Below are positions 28,401 to 40,400 of a stretch of 64,000 nt of DNA, in pieces. The stretch is from positions 1,426,001 through 1,490,000 of the forward strand of contig JAZGUH010000113.1 of assembly GCA_037893225.1 (NCBI GenBank), read 5' to 3'. A program made the translations under genes and the position numbers. The first letter of the stretch is position 1. Every line of letters begins with the position of its first letter. This DNA is from Hippasteria phrygiana (taxonomy: Eukaryota; Echinodermata; Asteroidea; Valvatida; Goniasteridae). Below the pieces are notes generated by a model that was not told the DNA's origin, did not search any database, and worked only from the letters and a program-made list of their open reading frames with translations.

Positions 28401-31400
28401 ATTGAAAGTTGAAGTATAAATTCAAAACTCCTAATTATGTATAATCAAAACTGGGATGTTTTGGGTTTCTTTTTGCATTCAACTTTGGGGACCTTTAACA
28501 ATAGAGGACAATAGGGTCCCTGGTTGAGATAGGTCCCCGTTTGAAAACTGTGTACAAAACCAATGAGGGTCCTTGCCAAAAAGTTAGAGTATGAACAATA
28601 GGAGGACAATAGGATGTCTCCAATTGAAGATGTTTACACACTTGTCTGTGTTTACATGCCAGTACATTGTACATACACTGCGTGGGCCACTATTGTTCTA
28701 AGGCGATTCACGATGCAGTGTACATGTGTGACCGAGAGCTTGCTCTGGATATGCCATGTTTTGCAGTGCATCACGGGAAATGGTCAGCTGAAAGAGTACA
28801 TCAAGTTTGCACTGAGGCAAAAACTACATGTAGGCACTTTTACATTTATCAGATGAATGAACTTAACTTTCCAGGCTTCAGATCCTTTTCATATAAACTC
28901 GGTAAACAATCCTAAGAAATACCCCAGAATGAACCAGGTGGCACAGGGGACTTTTCGAAACAGAAGTTCAGAAATGCCTTCCCTGTTTCAACTGCTTGGT
29001 GGTGCATTGTATTGTAAATCACCCAAACTCTGACATTATTCTCTCTGTCCAGTATGTTCCAAGTCAAGCCGAGTAAAGGTCTCATTCAAGACAAGTATCA
29101 GCTGTTGGTAGTCAAGGCGTCACCTCAACAAGAGAATGTTAAACTCCAACACCAGCTTCAATGCCGCTTCAATGATAACAGCAAGCACGACAGAACTATT
29201 GAACTACTCGGCTCATCTGAGCAGCCGAATATACTGCTGGATTCAGAGGTTAGTGACTAAGTCTAAATTGGCACTCAGAGCATTGTCCAATTTAGCATCT
29301 GCACTATGTTTATGCTTTACTTTACACTGTCCTTTTGGTTTGAATTATGTAGTAATCTAGAGACTTCAGATACTAGGAATTGAAATCACATATTTATGTG
29401 CCAACCCTTTCAATATAATCACATTATTTTACTTGGCTGTCGCAGATATATTTTGTTTTTCATTCAATCGCTCATGCTGCAAGTTACGATCCAAAAATTG
29501 GTTTTTGATGCGTGTCGTAGCTGAAAAGTTGAAATTTCAGAGGTTTGGTACTAAAAAGCAAAAGACCTGTTTGTTCTTTGGACAAAAATAATCAGCAAAT
29601 ATTGTCACAAATCTCTTTCACTGCTCCAGGGTCTGTTGGCTCTTCTTTGGTTTAAGATTTCCATGTCATTGATGAGCCCTGTGACGTAACATTTGTAACA
29701 GTGACATTTGACTGCTCACCAGGGTGTACTCTTCTTCAAACCAACCTGCATCGGTACCTCATCCCAGCATAGCTACAAGATCAGAAACATCTCTCGTATT
29801 CCTCTACAATTCACCTGGAAATTCCCTCAGGAGGCGAAGACATTTATCAAAGTGGAACCTGAGACTGGGACAATCCTACCCAATGAAATCCAGGTAAGTT
29901 GGCTGAGGTTTACTCTCATAACGTGATGTCACATGTGTTGCAGAGACAGTTTTAGCTTCTGCACATGTGCTGAAATAACATGCATACCAATCATATTTTA
30001 CTGCAGTGTATTCCATTATAAATTATACAACGCCTGAATAAGTCCCAGCCATCCGATTGGTGGATCGTTGATTACGTGCATTGAATTATTCGTCCCATCG
30101 CACAACGTTTGATAGAACTTCCCCGCCGCTATAACACGGCTGTCATTGGACTGGTTCTTGGTCCCTCCGTTGTCCTTCGGACTTCAAATGTATATTATAT
30201 ACATATGGGGACCGGGAACCAGTCTAGGCTGTCATTCACACAAAATGGCGGACGGTGTTTCCGAATCGCGGTTTGTTTTTCTAACAGACGACGACATTTT
30301 GGAACTCGTAGGCGATGCTGACGCTGCTAATGATTAGAGGAATTTGCAAGACACGCAGGAACAACAATTAAAGCTTTAACTGATTCGGAACTGGACCACT
30401 TTTTGTCGTGGTTTTATGTGGGACTGAGAAGGTAAACGGCACGTTGTACACAAAGAAATCCATGCATGCAATCTGTCGGATTTATTCAGGCGTTGTATAA
30501 AACAAATGATGAATGTTTCACATTCGTGCAATGGTAAGAATAATTTCATTCGGTGACAGATGGAATGTCCCAATGGAACATTCAATCTGTCACCTTATGA
30601 AATTATTCTTACCATTGCACTCATAAACATTCATTATTTGTATAATATTGTATCAGTATATTACTAGAAATGCTCCAAAACTAAAATTAGAAGTTTTGTA
30701 GTGCCTAAGAATATTGTAGGATGATTATGGAAGACTTTGTTAGTGGTTCTCTAAGATCCAGCACCATGCATGCATATGTCAAAGATCCATGGCTGTGGCT
30801 GCAAAAACAATTTCAAATTAAATGGCTGTCTTGAATTGTTAGCATTGGATAAGTTATGTGCTTTTCAATGAGACATTCCACACAAAAAAGCACCAAAGAT
30901 AAGTAACAGATTCAATATGTTTCAAATTTTGAAGTAGGTGCAGGACACTCCTAAATCCTAAAGTATTATAAATGTATATTCATAAACACCTGGGCAGTTT
31001 CTCTAATCCTATTGGTCGAGAGCGGTCATGTGGGCTCTTAAACATGAAAAAGCATGTCGTGCCATTTGTAGCTTTAAATGCAGTGTACATGATTGGTCAT
31101 TGTTGCAATTTTCAGAAATGGGCGGATTTGGGGGTAAGTATGTTATAGGAAATATTCCACTAACCTGTTCAAAGTTTTGTGTTGTTGGATGGCGTAAAAG
31201 ACGAGAGAAAAACGGCGCTCGTTTTTAAATGTCCGGTGGATGATAGCCTTTAGTCAAGGCGCGCGTGGCTATCTGGATGCATGACGCACCCCGGATATGC
31301 CATGGCGCCATCATGTCCGGGGTGCGCCACTTGTCCTGGTAGCCACGTGTGCCTTGACTAATGGCTACAGGGCAATTTTCCAATGATTTTCAGCTGGAAA

Positions 31401-34400
31401 TCGTTGGAAAACGATATATATTTCCACTTTTCTTGACAACAGCACACCTGGTGCCATCATTTCACAGGATGATTGAGACTACTATTAACTTACAGTCTAA
31501 AGGTATTTCGTAATAATTCAGTAAAAAAAAATTGGAAGATTACCAATCGTGTACACTACATTTAAACATTAATTTACCACACACTTTGTAGCCCATCGTC
31601 CAATGATGTGTTTACACCTAAGCAAAATGCGCACTTGCCTTGTTAGGATACCTAGACTTTGACACACGCATGAGACTGACACCATCTCGACAAATCTAAA
31701 AATGAAGGAGGTACCAGGAACCAGTCTAGCCCCAGTGATGTCATATTTACTTCCATGAACATTCAAAACAACAGATTGGTTTTGAAATTATTATTTTTTT
31801 AACCCTTTGCGTACCGAAGACGTCATATGGCGTCCCAACAAAAAGTGCCACCAGGCCGGATGACGCCATTTGCCGCTGTTTGTGCAATTTCAATCCATTG
31901 TTGGATTATTGTTTATGTTACGCTTGACTGCACAAACACATTGTAGCGGTTCGCTTGGCTGCCAGAACCGCTGCTACACCCTGACGTCTCCCGTAAAAAC
32001 CCTTACCCAAGGGGTTAAATGGAGAAAGGGTTTTTAAACAAGTTCGCGTCGGAGGACGTGTTAACACGATCTGGCTGTTTTTATACACGGGCACGGCTGA
32101 CGGGTTAAAACGTCAAGCTTGCCTCGACTCCGGATGACGTCTCAACATGCTAATCGCTCATTTGTTTTGTACACACACACAAAGTCTGAGAAGTCTGTAG
32201 AGGCGGACCGTGTGTTGAACTTGAACTTGGCCGCTGTGCACGGCCTGTTGTTCTACAATTTACGCTCCGGTGGGTGCACCCGGAGTATTGAAATATATGA
32301 GGTTTCGGCAAGAAATATTGTACAAATGCTGTTAAAATGACTCTTGCAAATCAGTATTTGTGGCGTTTGGCTGTATATCAGAAGTTGGCTGCTATATTTT
32401 GCCTTTTTTGAAAATATAAATTTTCGGCAAAAATAGTCCCGGCGCGAACTGGTTAAAATATTTCATGTCATCTTTTAACATTTTTGTCATTTTAAACTTG
32501 TTGCTGAGTCAGAAAGTTTTGATCAGAATAGCCAACATCGACTTGGCTATTACGACTCTGAAATGTTCCATGCAGTAAGTTAAAAAGAGAAAATCTCTGT
32601 TCTAATTTCCATGCAGTATGCACAAACTTAAACTTTGTGAAATGAAATGTTGCAGGCTCACGTATGGACCTTTACACCCAAGGAAGATAAGAAGTATGTA
32701 CTGAAGCCATATGCATACGTGGAAGACACCAGGTACATACGGTGAGTGAGCTTGTGAGATAAATGTCCTGTTTGTTTCACACAGATCCGGATCTCGATCA
32801 GTGATCCGTGTGTTGGTTCACACACCAGATCCCACTTAATGGATGGAGCGAACCATCGGTTGGATCACTGATCAAGATCCGGATCTGTGTGAAACAAACA
32901 TCAATTGTAGCATATGCCAAACAGACAGCCAGATAGAATCTTAGTAAGACTCTTTGACTTGAAATCGGCACTTGGTCAGGGCAGGACAAGGATTAGCCAA
33001 TGTATCTGTGGCCAAATATCATGGCTCTGCTAACTATAGAATTATGCTGTAGTGTTGTATGATTGGTGCCCCATGCCTTTTCAGATCAAAGATCAAGAAG
33101 TATATGCATGATGCAGTAATACAATTCAGTTAAACCACAGGGCTGCGTGCTCTTGTGTCTAACTTTAGGAAAAGAAGCAGTCAGATACCACATTTTGGTG
33201 ACGGGAACAAGATCTTCTTCACAACGTTTGCAACATATGCTGAGCCTTAAGTCCCAGTGTACTGTGATTTAAGCTGCGTTTTTGGCTTTGATTTTGTCGA
33301 TTTGTAACTACATATTCGATGAATATTGTTCCCATTGTACCTGGTGTGCAGTGTGCAGCGATCCGACTATGGCCGTGTCCGAATTACTTAGCTATGGCTT
33401 GAAATTACAAATATGTCTATGGTAGTGGCTGCAGCCACATCACATAGACTTATGTGGAATTTCAAGCCGCAGCCAAGTAATTTGGACACGGCCAATGGTA
33501 GGCACTTGCTGGACAGGGTTTATTAAACAGTTGGGAAAACATCACTATCGATGCTCATAATTGAGTACTCGAGTAACGTCGAGTTTATACCTCTGGTTCT
33601 TTTCAGAACCATTCTCTCATTTGAGAAATATTTCCACATGGTGTTTCCGCAATCGATATACCGGAGATCCAACATCGATTATATTTGATATATAGATTAT
33701 ACCCATGTTCAAGTTAAAGACTAAAGAGGGTGCTTGATTGACCGGTTTAGTGATTGATCCTCTGCAGTTGTAGGTCTTCCAAAAAATACGAGGTGCGATC
33801 AAAAAGTTTCAGAGACTGCGCCTATAACAAGCAAAAATCGTACGTGATTTAAATCTGGCCGCCATCCCCTTCAAAGTAGTCCCCTTGTGCAGCGATACAC
33901 CGCTCTAAGCGCTTTTGCCACACTTGGAACGCTCCCTGGAAATCCCGTTCCATAAGCGTGTCAAGCACCATCTGTGATTCTCGCTGGATCTCCTCCACAG
34001 TGTCAAAACGGCGACCCTTCAGCTTGAACTTCATTTTGGGGAACAGAAAGAATTCGCAGAGAGCCAAATCCGGCGAGTAGGGGGGGGGGGGGGGGGGGGG
34101 TTGCGACGATTGTGTTGTTGCGGGCAAGAAACTAGCGTGTTTTCAACGCGCTGTGAGCGGGCGCGTTGTCATGTTGGAGCACCCAATTGCAAGCGCGCCA
34201 CAGTTTAGGCTGTTTGCGCCGAATGTTCTCCATCAGACGCCTCAGAACGGTGCAGTAGAACTCAGCGTTAACATGAATTTGTGACGTCAGGGCAAGTTTT
34301 CGCACTGCGAATTTGCAAGAGTTGAACAAGTTTCAATTTCAAAGTCAACAAAGAAACTGGCACGAGCGGGATTCGAACCTGCGACCTCCGGGTTACCGTA

Positions 34401-37400
34401 CCGGCGCTCTACCAACTGAGCTATCTTGCCCTATGTTGGCGGTCTCCCAAATTGTCAGTATCTTTGTTCAGTGGGACAATTTGGGAGACCGCCAACATAG
34501 GGCAAGATAGCTCAGTTGGTAGAGCGCCGGTACGGTAACTCGGAGGTCGCAGGCTCGAATCCCGCTCGTGCCAGTTTCTTTGTTCACTTTGAAAATGTAT
34601 TCATATTTACCTAGTCAGTTTCCCTTGTGGATTGTTTGACGAATTATAAGTTTTAATTTCAAATAAACCACGTTTCATTTTCAGCTAATTTCGCAGCAAA
34701 TGTTTTGCTACATCAATTCGCTTCGCTTTCACATTCGCGTGAAGTATGAACCAGCCTTTACGCAGCCGATGGACAGAAACGTCATTTTCTAGAATAGATG
34801 GAAAGTTATATATATGTATTTAAAAACAAAATTTATTAAACAGCTAAGGGACATGCCTAGAGACCTACATTGTATAGGCCTGATATATTATCGACAAATA
34901 GCTAATAGGGCGACCGTCCCATAGACTTGTGCACAAAATGTTGTCAACTTTAATGTAACCTAACCCAAATATTCCCTGTTCAAACCCCACGAAATTTGGT
35001 ACTTTTTCATTTTGGACCATCCTCTATCGATACAACTCACTTTCGACAGTAAAATTCTCAATATTTAAGGGGGTTGTGCGTTAAGGCGACCGTGAAACGG
35101 TCGCCCTAATGCCACTGGTCTCCCTAAGGTCTGAAAAATAATCAAAAACGGTCGCCCTATTTGCGAATTAGCATGTATATATATATATATTTTTCTTTAA
35201 TGTGATCAAAATTATTTTTCGAATAAGTTCTGATTCTAACCCCAAAAGGGCCAGCGAAATAATCCATTTACACAATCACAGCTGAAAATTGTACTTTGCT
35301 TTATGTGCCCTGATCAACTGCCGCGTAACCGCCGAACTTGTTGCAGGTCGTTCAGAAATACATGTACGTGTTGTCCCCGGCAGAAAATGCACACCGCAGA
35401 GTGCTTTCTGTTTCCTGCTTTTACATCCGTCTTTATAACCAAACATTATGACAGCAGATTTGCTGGACATGATGATTGAATTCTCGTCGTATATGATCAG
35501 TATTGTAACCACGTGGCCACACATAATCGTACTGCATGCAGTGAAGTCGGTTGGTCAACATACATGTACGTACTGTGCCTTGGGGTACCGAGACCACAGG
35601 GTACCGAGACCACAGGGTACCGAGACCACAGGGTACCGAGACCACAGGGTACCGAGACCACAGGGTACCGAGACCACAGGGTACCGAGACCACAGGGTAC
35701 CGAGACCACAGGGTACCGAGACCACAGGGTACCGAGACCAGCAAAAAGTGGTCTCGAGACCGGTCTCAAGACCTACAACACTGCTATTAGGGTGATGCTT
35801 CACCAAAATTAGCTTCCAAATATGATTTATTTTTGCATGTTCTCTGTGTGTTCTTTTTTCTGGATTTGCCTTAAAGGAGTTGACTTTGTAAATGCAACTC
35901 TATTCATCATTGCCGTTTTTTGTGAACTTCATTAATATAACAATATCTGTGTATACAGAGACATGAAGCGAAGAAAGCAGTTTAATCTGAGAGTTGTTGG
36001 GGAAGGCTCAACAGGGGAAATAAAGGTATGTGTTAAATTAGAAATGTAGTTACTAGACTGATATACCAAAGGTTTCAGTTCAGACCTGTTTAATAGTGTT
36101 CAAATCTAGATAGAGTTTTGGTTAGTTTCAATTTTGATCCCAAATATGTTTTGGCCATGGTATGCTAGTAAAGAGTGTGAAGTTCCAGACAGTTTGAAAA
36201 TTAGTATGATAAGCCCGGTGGCACATTCTTCAGTGTTGGCAACAAATATACTCCCTCCATGTTTTCCATTGTGAGCAGCACAGCTCACTCACCAAGTTTG
36301 TGACCAATCCAAACAAACTGTGACAAAAGCATTCCTTTGTCACTGTTCATCCCCTGTACACAGGCTTTACACTACTCATTCACCCTGCACAGTAGCCCAC
36401 AGCGCCACCACAAAGCTAACACGCATCGCTAATTGGCCAGCAATAAAAATCTACAAGATGACGTTGTGTCAAACCCAGCTGACTCCCTAGCTGCCCAATG
36501 CCGTTAGAAGGCATGCTAAGAATCGTGAAAAAATACTTTTTCGCAATGACGGTGTATTATGGATTGACAAATCAGAAGGGTCGACCTGAAGAGTTAAGGA
36601 GACGGTGAAAATACGGGTTCTAAAAAAATTAGCGTGGATTGTATAAGTGCAGTTTTGTGAAAGGGAAGAAAATATTGATTGTTTTTTACCACTTTCACTT
36701 AAATTGGTTATTAATGAAATAGTTGTCTAGGAAGGTTATTTATTCAGGATTATTTTGGTACATAAGTTATCTATTTAGCGTAATTATCCGTCGCAATTTT
36801 GCGTCATTCGTAAGATGAATCATGTCTGATTGGTCAATGTTTTGCGTGGTAGTCAATACGCTATACACGGAATGTGTGCATAGGCTGGCAAAATCATGGA
36901 AACACATGTACGACGCAGAAGAATTCAATTTATTCTGATGTTCCTGGGTAAAATACGACCAGATGTTGTGAATAGATTAGGAAATACATATTAATTTCAA
37001 ATATTTTAGATGTATAAAATCGGCCAGTTTATTGTGAAGTTCAAGCGCTGACTCGTAGGTGCCATATTAGAAATTCTATGATGCCAGATCTAGATGACAA
37101 GAACTTGTGCTGCACTCATCCCCAGGCCCGGCCCGGCCCGGCCGATATAAATTGTAAACCTCGCTCGCTTATTATTTGGACTTCCTAGCTTTGCAATTTT
37201 TAGCACGCTTCGCATGAAGGCCACAAACTTAAATACACTACCGAATCAATTTTCTGTGAACACTAGCGGGTGCTGTGTACCAATGCAGGGTGTAAATGCT
37301 GTGTAGCTGGTGAGCTGACTTGCAATTGACTAGTGATTTAATTTGTGACTGGCTTATGATTGGCTTGGTTGCAATTCTGTTGGTTGGCTAAAGCATAGTC

Positions 37401-40400
37401 ACACTAAACATAGGATAGTAAAAGCCATCTATCAGTGATATTTCTGTCATTTACGCTGATCTGCGGAGTTATAAACTTGGTTGCCAAAATACTTTGGAGC
37501 CGGATGGGAATATCCCCTTGTTTTTCACCCTAAAAGGGTTTTTTCGCGGGTTTTTCGCCCATCCCGTAAATCAGCAATAGGCTTCTGGAGAGTTGAAAAG
37601 TTAACCGGAAATAGATTTATTTGTGTAAACATTATTGTATTTGTTTAAATATTTTGTATGAATGTGTAAATATTCAGTTTTAACTAATAATGTGCAGGGC
37701 CCCAATGGAAACCAGTTTTAAACTGTTTGGGCACCCCCTGGGTAAAGAAATGTAATAAATAAATAAATAAATAAATAGTGCATGAAGTTTGCAAGCATAA
37801 ACTAATGCATCAAGTATCGTGTGTGAGCTATTTCTGGAGTATTACTCGGTCATGCACTTTACTCAACACTTTTTGAAAAGAAATTATACTACTGCAAATT
37901 GCTAACTGACTGGATTGATTGGAATAGCTTGTGCCTTGGCTTGAAACCAGCTGGGCCCAATTTCATAAAGCTGTTAAGCACAGAAAATTACTTAGCATGC
38001 AAATGCTTCCTTGATAAAAACTGGATTACCAACCAGATTTTCATGTGTGGAATATTGCTTTTGACTGGCATTCAGCTGTTGTTTGCTTAGCATGAAAATT
38101 ACATGGACGTTTGGCTGGTACCTAACGTTTGGCTGTTTTTACTAAGCAAGACATTTTCATGAAATGGGCCCAATTTCATAGTGCTGCTTAATGGTAAGCA
38201 GAAAAGTTGTGTTATCTATAGCAGGAAAATGTGCTTTAGCATTAGCGTATTTCATGGCCAAGTCGTGCTAACCCTTGCGCGTGCATGGAGATTTATATTG
38301 TTGCGTCCCTAATTTAAGCAAATCCTGCTTCCGAAGTTAGCGGGCTCTTCACTGTGCTTACTGCTTACAATCTCTATGAAATGGGCGAGGGGTTCTGTTA
38401 GCAGAAAATCGTGTGTTAAGCAGCGCTATGAAATTGGGCCCAGACTTGTGATGTGACTTGTGATGTGACTTGTGATGTGACTTGTGATGTGACTTGTGAT
38501 GTGACTTGTGATGTGACTTGTGATGTGACTTGTGATGTGACTTGTGATGACTTGATTACAACTCTGCAACCAACCATTAGTCCAACACTGATCTTGCCCG
38601 AACTCACACAATGTGGATCAGCCGGGTAATACAATGTACACAATCTGAATTGTTTTTTCTCTGTTCAGTAGACTTTCTTCCACATCTTTCTGCACCATTT
38701 TGTCTGTCTGACTAAATGAACTATTTGACCTTTATCTACCATGTAGGCTGAGTGTGATAGTATCGACTTGTCAGATGTTGTCGTTGGTACAGCAGTCAGT
38801 CGCGATCTGATCATCTTCAACAACAGCAACTGTAGTCTCCACTACCAGCTTCTTGTAGATCAGGAATTACAGGGAAGTTATACAAAAGAAGCAAGTCAGG
38901 AAGATGCATTGGGTAGGATAAACTGTTGAGCAGCGTAGATGAAAGGTTTTCTTTCAAATTGGGCATTCCTCTCCAGTATACAATTGTTGTCCGCTGTGAT
39001 GTGGTCCATGGTGTTTTGTACACCCAAGGGGCAAATGGCACCCGAGGCGAATCAGACAACAATTGTTTTGTTATACCATGGTATTAAATACATGCCTGTC
39101 CAAATTCCCATATAGTTGAAATGTGAAAGAGCAGACGAAACGTAAACAGTAATGGCAGCAATGGAAGGTCTTCCAAACTTATCACAACTTTCATTTTAAC
39201 TGTTTTTTAACTGTTCCCTACGTGCGCATTACATGGAAATATACAGTGGTTCGCATAGTACCAGCAAAAAAAGAGACCTCTTCCCCAGGATCTGCTTCTA
39301 TTAAACTTGTTATTTAGAGCAGCCCTGGGGACGATCAAGGTAATGTACTCCACAGGGTACATCACTTTTGGAGTAACACATGAACTTTTGTAATAAACCA
39401 TGTGACTGGTTATCAAATAATCGGATCTCGCAATTTAATACCATGGTATAACAATAACCTTTGTGGGACAACCAAAGTCCCATTAAAGAGTGAATGGGTT
39501 GACTTTTACAAATGTGGCTCAAATGGCAAAGCACAGAAGTATTGCTAGATGTGGCCGGACTGTGATAGCATTGTTCACACAGTCGTACTTCCCCAATACG
39601 TCCGAGGACAATGCTTTGTGTTTCCTATTGTTCCTTTAATATAACCAACCCCCATAGACTAAGCACGTATCCTTACGTTCGAGGACCGATTTCAACAAAA
39701 GACTCTACGTTCGAGGACTGAAAGGTTTCTTTGTGTTTCCTTTCTTCTCTTGTCCTCGGAGATATATACAGTGCACGTACACCTGTGCATGCCACTATGC
39801 ACACCTATTGTCTTGAATCGGACTGAAATATCAGAGTTGATCTGGAATTAATGTTTTTCTGGTTTAAACTTTGCATTTTCATTTGAATAATGCCTTATAA
39901 CAATATAAGCTGTGTTGATGCCTATATATGTAGACATAAGGCTAAGTTTTGTTATTATAAATTGATACGCAGAATGCAGAGATGTTTTAGAATGCCGTAA
40001 ATTGCATCTTGAATTGTTATTTACAACGCAATTTGTACAATTGCCGGTTGGGGCGACACATGATGCTCGAAAAGAGTGGGTTCGGGCGACACATAACTGT
40101 CACCCCATTGTGAAAGTCGCCCCTTTGGAGTGTTTTTTAGTAGGGTGCTTGGGGAAAGTGCTCTAAATGGGCGACTAGCGCGTCGCCCTTTTGGGGTTAT
40201 TTCAGGCAGAGTCGCCCGTTTGCCGCATGCACAGGAATTATATTATTGACCAGTATTACAGTCAAGTCCTTTTTTTAGTCATTTTAAAAGTCAAGCTATT
40301 CTTAAACTCACTTTTTCTTTTTTCTGTTTTGTTAAAAGCAATGTTTACTGTATTCAAACTAAAAAAGAAGTTTGAGCATGCTAACATATTGGTTTGATCA

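Noticed and set aside
33170..33250. Possible exon after TAACTTTAG (GAAAAGAAGCAGTCAGATAC)
   Set aside because: Exons k and l fit each other exactly in phase 2, and the stretch has no matching donor.
34501..34573. A functional tRNA gene (also 2121-2193 and 34358-34430 on the minus strand)
   Set aside because: The clover-leaf is good, but C33, a mismatched anticodon stem and a shared 3' tail with two other copies identify SINE heads.
35433..35812. Overlapping ORFs of 79-115 codons on both strands
   Set aside because: All are produced by a perfect 16-bp minisatellite that lacks stops in several frames.
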